Source of the DNA: Corynebacterium minutissimum
Lineage (GTDB): Bacteria > Actinomycetota > Actinomycetes > Mycobacteriales > Mycobacteriaceae
Assembly (NCBI RefSeq): GCF_000988205.1
Contig: NZ_LAYQ01000006.1
Location: 1-64,000, forward strand
Length of the DNA: 64,000 nucleotides
Direction of reading: 5' to 3'
The position numbers were made by a program, and so were the translations under genes. Positions within the stretch are counted from its first letter, which is position 1. Each line of letters opens with the position of its first letter. A model generated the notes under the pieces. It ran no database searches. It was given only the letters and a program-made list of their open reading frames with translations, and was not told the DNA's origin. This document shows positions 51,821-59,276 of the stretch, piece after piece.

Positions 51821-53843
51821 AGACCAACGGGCCGCCGCCACGGCGCCGCGCGGCCCGGTCTGCATCCTGGCCGGTGCCGGAACGGGCAAAACTCGCACGA
51901 TCACCTATCGCATCGCCCACATGGTGGATCAGGGCTTCGTCAACCCGCAGCGTGTTCTGGCCGTCACTTTTACCTCTCGTGCCGCGAGTGAAATGCGCGA
52001 GCGTCTCAACCAGATGGGTGTCGGGGGAGTGCAGGCTCAAACCTTCCACGCCGCGGCGCGCCGCCAACTGAAGTACTTCTGGCCGCAGGTCGCCGGGGAT
52101 CTGCCGTGGCAGCTCATCGATAATAAGTTCAGCCTGGTTGCACGTGCGGTGCGTTCGCTCGGTCTGGACAATAACAAGGACACCATCCGTGACTTCCTGG
52201 GGGAAATCGAATGGGCGAAGTCTTCGTTGATTAGCCCCGAGGGCTATCCCGGCGTCATCGAGTCCACGGACCGCGAAGCACCGGGGGATCCGGCCAAGGT
52301 GGCAGAGGTCTTCCGCCGCTACGAGGACATGAAGGCCACCCCGGATCTCATGTACCTTGATTTCGATGATTTGCTCATGCACATCGCGGGCGCCATCGAG
52401 AACGTACCTGCGGTGGCGGAGGTCTTCCGTGAGCAGTACCGCACCTTTGTCGTCGATGAGTACCAAGACGTGACGCCGCTGCAACAGCGCGTGCTGGAGG
52501 CCTGGCTGGGGGAGCGCGATGACCTGACGGTCGTGGGCGATGCTAACCAGACCATTTATTCCTTCAACGGAGCTTCCCCGGAGTACCTGCTGAATTTTTC
52601 CCGCACGTATCCGCAGGCCACGGTGGTAAAGCTGCAGCGAGATTACCGCTCCACTCCGCAGGTGACGGATTTGGCCAACGAGGTCATCTCGAAGGCCACG
52701 GGCCGCGCGGCGGAGACCCGCCTGGAGCTGCAAGGTATGCGCGAGCCTGGCCCCGAGCCCACTTTTAAGGCCTATGAGTCTGAGGAGATCGAAGCCAAGG
52801 AGGTCGCGGGCCAGGTTCTGACTTTGCTCAACCAGGGCGTGAAGGCTTCCGAAATCGCAATTCTCTACCGCATCAACGCGCAATCAGAGCAGTTTGAGCA
52901 GGCGCTTGCCGACGCCGGAGTGGTCTACCAAGTCCGCGGCGGCGAGGGATTCTTCCGCCGCCCAGAGATCTTGGAGGCCATCCGCGTGCTCATCGCTGCC
53001 ACGCGCCGTGATGATCTGCCGAATGACCCTGTGGCCGTGGCACGTGCGGCCTTCGTGGAGCTGGGGCTGTCCGCCACGGAGCCGCAGGGTGCGCAGGCGC
53101 GTGAGCGCTGGCAGTCGCTCACGGCGTTGGTGGATCTCATCGCGCAGATCGTGGAGGACCACGAAGGGATCGACCTGCCTGGCGTGCTGGGGGAGCTGCA
53201 CCGCCGCTCCGAAAACAAGCACAACCCCACGATGGAGGGCGTGACCCTAGCGACCATCCACGCTGCCAAGGGCCTGGAGTGGGATGCGGTGTTCTTGGTG
53301 GGGCTCACCGAAAAACTCTTGCCCATCAACCACGCCATCAAGGCTGGCGATGAACACGTGGAAGAAGAGCGCCGGCTGTTCTATGTCGGCATTACCCGTG
53401 CGCGCGAGCACCTGGCTTTGTCGTGGGCGTTAGCCAAGACCACCGGTTCGCGGGCTTCGCGTGAGCGCACTCGTTTCTTGGATGGCGTGGTGCCAGGAAT
53501 CGAAGAAAGCCAGTCCTCCAACCGCCGCTATCGCCCGCGCCGCTGCCGGGTGTGCTCGGGCCAGCTCAGCAGCCCAGCGGAAAAGGTCTTAGGCCGCCAC
53601 GAGTGGTGCGAATATGAGGGCGATGAGGATGTCTTCAATGCGCTGCGCGCCTGGCGCGCGTCCGTTGCTAAGGACTCCCAGGTTCCTGCCTACGTCGTGT
53701 TTTCCGATGCCACCCTGCAAGCCATCTCGGAGGCGCTTCCCGCCAGCGAGGCCGAGTTGCTGGACATCTCCGGGGTGGGCCCCTCCAAGCTGGAGCGCTA
53801 CGGCGCGGAGGTGCTGCAGATCATCGCCTCGACCCGGGGTTAG
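51792..53843 (+). CDS. uvrD2: UvrD2, superfamily 1 DNA helicase with HRDC domain
   Basis: A 3'-5' DNA helicase. Motifs: Walker A CILAGAGTGKTRTITYRIAH, Ia TFTSRAASEMRERL, Walker B FVVDEYQDVTPLQQ, III VGDANQTIYSFNGA, IV LQRDYRSTPQV, V TLATIHAAKGLEWDAVFLVG, VI ERRLFYVGITRAREHL. A zinc-knuckle-like segment follows (CRVCSGQLSSPAEKVLGRHE ending WC; C-x2-C and H-x2-C), where the mycobacterial protein has four Cys. An HRDC domain ends it (ALRAWRASVAKDSQVPAYVV, ISGVGPSKLERYG). ATG 51792 and GTG 51789 are both possible starts. Confidence 0.93.
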   Translation: MRPDLSLLDEDQRAAATAPRGPVCILAGAGTGKTRTITYRIAHMVDQGFVNPQRVLAVTFTSRAASEMRERLNQMGVGGVQAQTFHAAARRQLKYFWPQVAGDLPWQLIDNKFSLVARAVRSLGLDNNKDTIRDFLGEIEWAKSSLISPEGYPGVIESTDREAPGDPAKVAEVFRRYEDMKATPDLMYLDFDDLLMHIAGAIENVPAVAEVFREQYRTFVVDEYQDVTPLQQRVLEAWLGERDDLTVVGDANQTIYSFNGASPEYLLNFSRTYPQATVVKLQRDYRSTPQVTDLANEVISKATGRAAETRLELQGMREPGPEPTFKAYESEEIEAKEVAGQVLTLLNQGVKASEIAILYRINAQSEQFEQALADAGVVYQVRGGEGFFRRPEILEAIRVLIAATRRDDLPNDPVAVARAAFVELGLSATEPQGAQARERWQSLTALVDLIAQIVEDHEGIDLPGVLGELHRRSENKHNPTMEGVTLATIHAAKGLEWDAVFLVGLTEKLLPINHAIKAGDEHVEEERRLFYVGITRAREHLALSWALAKTTGSRASRERTRFLDGVVPGIEESQSSNRRYRPRRCRVCSGQLSSPAEKVLGRHEWCEYEGDEDVFNALRAWRASVAKDSQVPAYVVFSDATLQAISEALPASEAELLDISGVGPSKLERYGAEVLQIIASTRG

Positions 53844-54670
53844 GCACCGGCGCAGTACGTACAGCGCGGGTGCTCCATCAGCAGCCGGTGTTGCTCGATC
53901 CCGTAGGGGTCTATCTCCTTAAGCTCCCCGGCTAACGGCTTGCCGCCGGGAGCCCCGGGCGGGGCGGGCCTTCCCAAAAGGCGGCGGATGGTGACCGCAG
54001 CATGCATCACTATTGCGGTGCGCACGATTGGATCCCCCGGCGGTTCTACCGCGGCGGCGCGGCGCGCCACCTCGTGCCACTGCTCGTCCGCATCGATGCG
54101 GTGCAGATGCGCGCACAGTGGGCAAGGCCCCGCGCCGGACACCCGGACCGGACCGATGATGCCGCGGGCATCCAACATCGATACCGGCAGCCACGTCGCC
54201 GAGGATTTGTGCAGGGCTTGTGCCCATTCCGTGGCGCCGTCCAACATGTCGACGGCCACGATCGGCAGGTACCCGGCCACGTTCGCGATGTACTCGGAGG
54301 GTGTTTCGCTGTGGAGAGGGGAGCGGGGCTGGAAGGAATCGTTAAGGAGGACATCGCGCAGCTCATTGGCGAGGGCCGACGTACCCAGCACGGCCACGCG
54401 CTGCGGCTGGGGCGCTGGCCATAGAACCCGGTAACTGATCAGATCATCAACCAGGCTGCGGGCAGCGGACGGGCTCGTACCCGTATTCTCGATGGATTTT
54501 TCAATGGTTTGCCGGGTCAGCGGGGTGCGCAACCGGTTGAGCAGACGTGCCAGTTGCGGGTGGGCCTCGAACACGCCAACGCGCGTGGCGTCCATGCCAC
54601 ACTGGAGCATTCCAGGTTCGCGCTCCAGGATTGTGGTTTCCGGCGCCAGCATGTACGTCTGTGCAGACAT
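53840..54670 (-). CDS. ThiF/TOMM-cyclodehydratase-like protein (Rv3196-position protein)
   Basis: The 276-residue protein resembles the ThiF-like leader-binding half of azole-forming (TOMM) cyclodehydratases. An N-terminal helical part (VFEAHPQLARLLNRLRTPLT) is followed by a Rossmann-like start (PQPQRVAVLGTSALANELRD), then GPVRVSGAGPCPLCAHLHRI with the pattern seen in those proteins, and a C-terminal HPRCTYCAG. The two C-x2-C pairs could bind zinc. No YcaO gene or precursor peptide lies next to it, so a modification pathway is not shown. It matches Rv3196 in position beside uvrD2. A GGAGG ribosome site precedes the ATG. Confidence 0.55.
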   Translation of the reverse strand: MSAQTYMLAPETTILEREPGMLQCGMDATRVGVFEAHPQLARLLNRLRTPLTRQTIEKSIENTGTSPSAARSLVDDLISYRVLWPAPQPQRVAVLGTSALANELRDVLLNDSFQPRSPLHSETPSEYIANVAGYLPIVAVDMLDGATEWAQALHKSSATWLPVSMLDARGIIGPVRVSGAGPCPLCAHLHRIDADEQWHEVARRAAAVEPPGDPIVRTAIVMHAAVTIRRLLGRPAPPGAPGGKPLAGELKEIDPYGIEQHRLLMEHPRCTYCAGA

Positions 54671-54728
54671 GGTTTCCTCCCCGTTGATGACCCACCCCAG
54701 CTGTGCTTAGCCATCATTGCACCACAGG

Positions 54729-54734
54729 TAGAAT
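54729..54734 (+). promoter_or_regulatory. -10 element for the leaderless metallopeptidase mRNA
   Basis: TAGAAT lies eight bases before the ATG at 54743. Confidence 0.5.
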
Positions 54735-54742
54735 GCCCTGTC

Positions 54743-55240
54743 ATGTCGAGCAATCCCGAGGTCCGTGTCATCCGCTCCGCCCGGCGCCGTCGCACCGTTC
54801 AAGCCCGCGTTGTTGATGGCGTTCTCGAGGTGCGCATTCCCGCCTGGATGTCGGCAGCAGAAGAGCAGAAAGCGGTGGATGAGATCGTGGCGAAGGTGCG
54901 TAAGAAGCACACCTCGTCGCAGCGTTCCGACGCCTCTCTCGCTGCCCGCGCATGCACCTTGAACACTCGCTATTTGGAAGACCGCGCCACGGTGGGATCC
55001 ATTCGGTGGGTCAGCAACCAAAAATCCCGTTGGGGTAGCTGCACTACCTCAACGGGCGATATTCGGATTTCTGACCGGCTGCAGGATGTTCCCGACTACG
55101 TCCTCGACGCGGTCATCATCCACGAGTTAACGCACACCTTCATCCCGGGTCATGGTCCGGACTTCTGGGAGTGGGCTGACCGCGCGCCCAAAGCAGAGCG
55201 CGCGAAAGGATACCTCGAGGCCTACCAGCGTTTCCGCTAG
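54743..55240 (+). CDS. YgjP-type M48-like metallopeptidase
   Basis: The 165-residue protein has the YgjP/SprT-like pattern: an early basic strand (EVRVIRSARRRRTVQARVVD), VSNQKSRWGSCTTSTGDIRI, then the zinc motif VIIHELTHTFIPGHGPDFW, where HELTH gives two His and the catalytic Glu and the later His is the third ligand. The substrate is unknown. The true start is ATG 54743, as the longer frame upstream crosses the divergent gene's promoter. It ends four bases into the next, converging gene. Confidence 0.88.
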   Translation: MSSNPEVRVIRSARRRRTVQARVVDGVLEVRIPAWMSAAEEQKAVDEIVAKVRKKHTSSQRSDASLAARACTLNTRYLEDRATVGSIRWVSNQKSRWGSCTTSTGDIRISDRLQDVPDYVLDAVIIHELTHTFIPGHGPDFWEWADRAPKAERAKGYLEAYQRFR

Positions 55241-56664
55241 TTCTCTTCTTCCGGCCCGTCCTCTTTGTCCTCGCCGCCGTCGGCGTCTGTGTCCTCACCA
55301 GCGCTGTCGCTGGTGTTATCGCTGGCATCGTCCCCGGCATCCTGCTGGCGAAGCATCTCCTCCAGCTTGGAGAATTCTGCCTCAAAGCCCTTATCAGGAT
55401 TGTCATCGAGCAAACCGTCGATGAAGGACGCCGGGTTCTCCAGGTGATCCGCCGTGGGCAGAAGATCCGGGTGGTCCCAGGCGGAATCGCGCTTATCGGC
55501 GCCCACCGCGACGGTGGCGCGGCGCCACAGCTCAGCGGCGGCCTCCACCTTCGGGGCGTTGAGCTCGATGCCGACGACCTGGGAGAAGGCCTTCTCTGCG
55601 GAGCCGCCAGTGGAGCGGCGGTGCGCCCACGCCTCAGTCATTGCCTTCGTAGACGGGATGCGCTCTCCCAGTGCCTCGGTCACCACGTGTTCAACCCAGC
55701 CCTCGACGAGTGCCAGGAGGGTCTCCAAGCGGGAAGCCGCTCCCGCGTTGCGGGAGGTGATCCGCGGGGACAGGTCCATGCCCTGCAGCTTGTTCATCGC
55801 GTCCTGGATGGCCTGCGGGTCACCGGATTCCAGGTTGAGCTCGCGGGTAGCTTCCTCGATATGGGAGGTGTCGATGACCAAGCCCATGGCGTATTCCTCA
55901 ACGGAGGAGACGAGGCGCTCGACCAACCACGGCACGTGCTTGAACAGGCGCTGGCGGGCGGCCTCACGGGCGCCGATGTAGACGAGTACTTCCTGGCCCG
56001 GAACGTTGAGATCGCGCGCGATGGCCTGGATATTGTGCGGCAAGAGTGCGGTGGTGCCTGCGGGGGAGACAGGCAAGCCGAAGTCGGAACCGGTCAGCGC
56101 CTGCGCAGCCAGGTCACCGAGGGCGTGGCCGAGCTTCATCCCGAAGTTCATGCCAGACATCGAGTTCATCATCGAGGTCATCGGGCCCATCATCTCGCGG
56201 GCCTCCTCCGGCAAGGATTCCAGCTGCGCGGAGTTCATATGCTCCGCCACCGGGGTGACCATGCGCTGCCACATCGGAAGTGTCTCATCCAGCCACTGCG
56301 CGGAATTCCACGCGGTCACGGCGCCGGACGCGGTGGGGAGAATCGTGGCATCATCCAGCCACAGTTCCGCCAGCCGCACGGCTTCCTGCACGGCAGTGCG
56401 GTCCTGCTCGCTGACCTCTTTATCGCGGGAGATCTGCTGGTGCGCGATGCGCTTGGCCAAGTCATAGTTGACCGGACCAGCACCCTCCGGGGAATTCATG
56501 GAGGAGCCCATGCCGGACAGCATCTGGCCGAACTGATTCAACAGGTCTCCTAGGCCACCGTTGCCCGCGCTGAAGCCGAAGGCGCCGAACGGGTTCTGGT
56601 CGCGACGATCGTTGTCATCGTCATCGTCGTTATTGGGGAAGGAAAAACCGAATCCGTTGCTCAT
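55237..56664 (-). CDS. Zinc-dependent metalloprotease-like protein, DUF2342 (Rv3195 homologue)
   Basis: The 475-residue protein starts at ATG 56664 with a Gly/Asp/Asn-rich segment (FSFPNNDDDDDNDRRDQNPF). The conserved body follows: LAKRIAHQQISRDKEVSEQD, then YIGAREAARQRLFKHVPWLV with the His/Glu pattern of the family, ISRNAG-type Arg-rich and ALVEGWVEHVV segments. A long acidic tail ends it. Family members are annotated as zinc-dependent metalloproteases, but the usual HExxH is not obvious, so activity is uncertain. TAGATT lies seven bases before the ATG. It is divergent from the Lon-like gene. Confidence 0.8.
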   Translation of the reverse strand: MSNGFGFSFPNNDDDDDNDRRDQNPFGAFGFSAGNGGLGDLLNQFGQMLSGMGSSMNSPEGAGPVNYDLAKRIAHQQISRDKEVSEQDRTAVQEAVRLAELWLDDATILPTASGAVTAWNSAQWLDETLPMWQRMVTPVAEHMNSAQLESLPEEAREMMGPMTSMMNSMSGMNFGMKLGHALGDLAAQALTGSDFGLPVSPAGTTALLPHNIQAIARDLNVPGQEVLVYIGAREAARQRLFKHVPWLVERLVSSVEEYAMGLVIDTSHIEEATRELNLESGDPQAIQDAMNKLQGMDLSPRITSRNAGAASRLETLLALVEGWVEHVVTEALGERIPSTKAMTEAWAHRRSTGGSAEKAFSQVVGIELNAPKVEAAAELWRRATVAVGADKRDSAWDHPDLLPTADHLENPASFIDGLLDDNPDKGFEAEFSKLEEMLRQQDAGDDASDNTSDSAGEDTDADGGEDKEDGPEEEN

Positions 56665-56743
56665 GGGCCCTAATCTACTAGGTTTCCTAGCGTGGATTCT
56701 AGGACCGCGGCAACGCTGAGAGCGAACAAGCATCATAAGGCTG

Positions 56744-56749
56744 TAGGCT
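56744..56749 (+). promoter_or_regulatory. -10 element for the leaderless Lon-like gene
   Basis: TAGGCT lies eight bases before the GTG at 56758. Confidence 0.5.
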
Positions 56750-56757
56750 GATCCTCC

Positions 56758-57834
56758 GTGAAAACTCCGCAGAACCCCCGAACCCGCCGCCTGTCCACTC
56801 TGACGTGGGGAGCCATCCCGGTGGTGCTGACGGGAGCCCTGCTCAGCGTCGACCACATTCCTGGCACCGATATCACCTTGTCCGTTCCGTATGCCGCCGA
56901 GGGGCCAGGTCCTACCGTGGACACCTTGGGCGAGGTCGAAGGGGAGCCCGTCGTCAACGTCGAAGCCCCAGAGACGTTCCAACCGAAGGGGCATCTCAAC
57001 ATGACGACGGTCTCTGTGCGCACCAACATGACGCTGGCCCAGGCCCTGGGGCTGTGGCTGTTTACGGATGACACCATCGTCCCCATCGAAAACATCATCC
57101 CGCAGGGCAAGACGGATAAGGAAGTCCAGGAAGCCAATCAGCAGGCCTTTACCCAGTCCGAGTCAGCGGCCACGGTCGCCGCCATGGACTATCTGGACAA
57201 GCCCGTGCGGATTGAGGTCGCACAAGTCCTCGACGACGGCCCGGCAGCAGGCGCGCTTGACGACGCCGACATCATCACCACCGTCAACGGTGACAAGGTC
57301 ACGGAGCCTGGCCAAGTGCAAGAGAAGATTCGTGCTCTTCAGCCTGGCGATGAGGTGGAGCTAGGCATCGTTCGCAAGGGCGAGAAAAAGACAGTCCGCG
57401 TGACTCTTGGCTCCCACCCAGAGCAAGGGGATGTGGCCTTGCTGGGCATCCTCATGGCCTCTGTTCCCACTGAGGACATCACCGTGGATTACAACCTGCA
57501 GGACATCGGCGGTCCCTCGGCCGGCATGATGTTTACCTTGGCGGTGATTGACAAGCTTTCTAGCGAGGACCTCACCGGCGGGCGCTTCGTTGCCGGCACC
57601 GGCACTATTGGTGAGGACGGTGAGGTCGGCCCCATCGGTGGCATTGTGCATAAGGTAAGCGCAGCGAAGGAGGCGGGCGCCGAGCTTTTCCTCGCACCAG
57701 CCGACAACTGCGCAGAGGCGGTTAGCCGCGAAACGGGCGACATGGTGGTGGCCAAAGTTCACACGCTGGACGATGCCATCGAGGCCATGCACAACTTCGC
57801 CGAGGGAAGTCCCGTCGAGACCTGCGAAGGCTAG
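56758..57834 (+). CDS. PDZ-domain Lon-like serine protease (Rv3194c homologue)
   Basis: A membrane-anchored protease. An N-terminal signal/anchor segment (LTWGAIPVVLTGALLSVDHI) is followed by a PDZ domain (about residues 145-215: VAQVLDDGPAAGALDDADII TTVNG in two pieces, GDEVELGIVRKGE). The Lon-type catalytic domain has the Ser in IGGPSAGMMFTLAVIDKL and the Lys in GGIVHKVSAAKEAGAELFL, the Ser-Lys dyad, but no ATPase domain. Its 358 residues and place match Rv3194c. Substrates are unknown; the active site would face outward. Confidence 0.92.
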   Translation: MKTPQNPRTRRLSTLTWGAIPVVLTGALLSVDHIPGTDITLSVPYAAEGPGPTVDTLGEVEGEPVVNVEAPETFQPKGHLNMTTVSVRTNMTLAQALGLWLFTDDTIVPIENIIPQGKTDKEVQEANQQAFTQSESAATVAAMDYLDKPVRIEVAQVLDDGPAAGALDDADIITTVNGDKVTEPGQVQEKIRALQPGDEVELGIVRKGEKKTVRVTLGSHPEQGDVALLGILMASVPTEDITVDYNLQDIGGPSAGMMFTLAVIDKLSSEDLTGGRFVAGTGTIGEDGEVGPIGGIVHKVSAAKEAGAELFLAPADNCAEAVSRETGDMVVAKVHTLDDAIEAMHNFAEGSPVETCEG

Positions 57835-57837
57835 TCC

Positions 57838-58518
57838 TTAGACTAGGCCCAGCTCCTTAAGGCGCTCTTCCGGATCGTCTTGGTCCGTGGAGATCATCTG
57901 CTGCATGATAAGGCCCTCATCGTTATCAACCACGGTGAGGATGGCCGTGTTGCCCAGCATGGACCAGCCCACGACGCGGCTTCCACTGTCCTCGATGACA
58001 CGGGAACTGCGCAGTTCGGTGAGTACCTGGGTGGTCTGGGAAGCCTTGGTCTTCGACTTGAAGAACTGGAACTGGCCAACCTCCGAGCCGGAGCAGTTGA
58101 AGGAATCCGTCACGCCATTGGGATCGCAGCGGTCGAATTGTGCGAAGATCTCTTCCGGCACGAGGCCACCGAAGATCTCATAAGCCTGCTCCACGGATTC
58201 ATTGAAGTCTCCGCTGGGCTCAGCGGACTCGCTGGCGTCTTTGTCTTTGTCCTTCCGAGCAACGGAGCTTCCTGCTGTCGCGGATTCATCCTCCGCCTCC
58301 GAGCTGTCAGCAGACTCGGTCGTGGCGGGAGTAGTCGTCTCGGATTCCTCGGTGGAGGTGGCCGGGGCCGGCGCGCTGGTCTTCTCCGCGGCGGTGGTTG
58401 CTTCGCTCGCAGGTGCCGGCTCAGGGGAGGGCACATCGTCCTTCCCACATGCGGTGAGCAGGCAGCCGGTGGCAAGCACGGCCGAAGCTGCGGCGGTGAA
58501 GCGGGATGTCAAGCGCAC
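57838..58518 (-). CDS. Lipoprotein of unknown function
   Basis: The 226-residue product starts at GTG 58518 with a GAGGAG ribosome site. The signal peptide ends in the lipobox CLLTACGKDD (Cys near residue 24), so it is anchored to the outer face of the membrane. A Ser/Thr/Glu/Ala-rich linker of about 90 residues leads to a compact C-terminal domain with two Cys (FDRCDPNGVTDSFNCSGSEV) and a strand-rich end (AILTVVDNDEGLIMQQMIST). No family recognised. It converges with the Lon-like gene and lies downstream of the PPA1309 gene. Confidence 0.7.
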   Translation of the reverse strand: MRLTSRFTAAASAVLATGCLLTACGKDDVPSPEPAPASEATTAAEKTSAPAPATSTEESETTTPATTESADSSEAEDESATAGSSVARKDKDKDASESAEPSGDFNESVEQAYEIFGGLVPEEIFAQFDRCDPNGVTDSFNCSGSEVGQFQFFKSKTKASQTTQVLTELRSSRVIEDSGSRVVGWSMLGNTAILTVVDNDEGLIMQQMISTDQDDPEERLKELGLV

Positions 58519-58595
58519 GAGAGACTCCTCTATCAATTGCGTGCCCAGCCCCGAGAGCTGAGCGCTAATGGCCACTGCATTCTGAGTTTAGTCGA

Positions 58596-59186
58596 TTAGA
58601 GTATTTCCTCCGGATCCTGCTCCAACCCGTAGCGCAAGGCAGCGATGACCCCCGGTGCCACATTCGGACCGCCGCGCAGCTGAATATCATCTTCCGCGAA
58701 GGGGCCGGCTTCCGCGAGTTCCTCCTCGGTTGGACGCAGTTGCAGCAGGGTGAGCTCGGCGCCGTTCTCCTCGAACTCCGTGGTGCCGTCCGCGGAGCCA
58801 CCGTCCATGGCGGTAGCCCGCAGCACTCCGGAGAAGAGGCGGGCGGGGCGGGCGTCGGCAAGCGCGGCGTCCGAGGTGTCCTTAAACGTGATCTCCTGTG
58901 CCAGGATGACCCCGGCGATCTCCTGTGGCCAAGCTAGGCGGGAGACGTAGTCGGCGAGGTGCTCGGAACCCGGCTCGATGCCTTCCGGCAGCTCCTGCAC
59001 CACGAGGGTGAGGGGAGAGGAATCATCGACGTCGCCGAGCTGGGCGGCCACCAGCTCAGTGGGGACGAGAGCAAAAAGGGTAGGAGGCGCATCCCAGCCC
59101 TCGGCGTGGATGAAGTCCACGGCTTCGCGCATGGCCTTGTTGAGCGCGCGGTGTACAGCGGGCTGGGAGGAAGGTTGGGAACTCAT
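58596..59186 (-). CDS. PPA1309 family protein
   Basis: The 196-residue protein fits the PPA1309 family of actinobacteria: HRALNKAMREAVDFIHAEGW, PTLFALVPTELVAA, LADYVSRLAWPQEIAGVILA, and the end ALRYGLEQDPEEIL. The function is unknown. It lies directly upstream of, and divergent from, the UPF0182 gene, a pairing kept in many actinobacteria. The ATG at 59186 has no strong ribosome site. Confidence 0.85.
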   Translation of the reverse strand: MSSQPSSQPAVHRALNKAMREAVDFIHAEGWDAPPTLFALVPTELVAAQLGDVDDSSPLTLVVQELPEGIEPGSEHLADYVSRLAWPQEIAGVILAQEITFKDTSDAALADARPARLFSGVLRATAMDGGSADGTTEFEENGAELTLLQLRPTEEELAEAGPFAEDDIQLRGGPNVAPGVIAALRYGLEQDPEEIL

Positions 59187-59276
59187 AAGCGTCCTTGTTC
59201 GTTGACGGTCATAGTGCTTCTCTAGACTAGAAGCTTGATACCTCTATATTCGCACGACACTTGATTGGAGCTGGAG

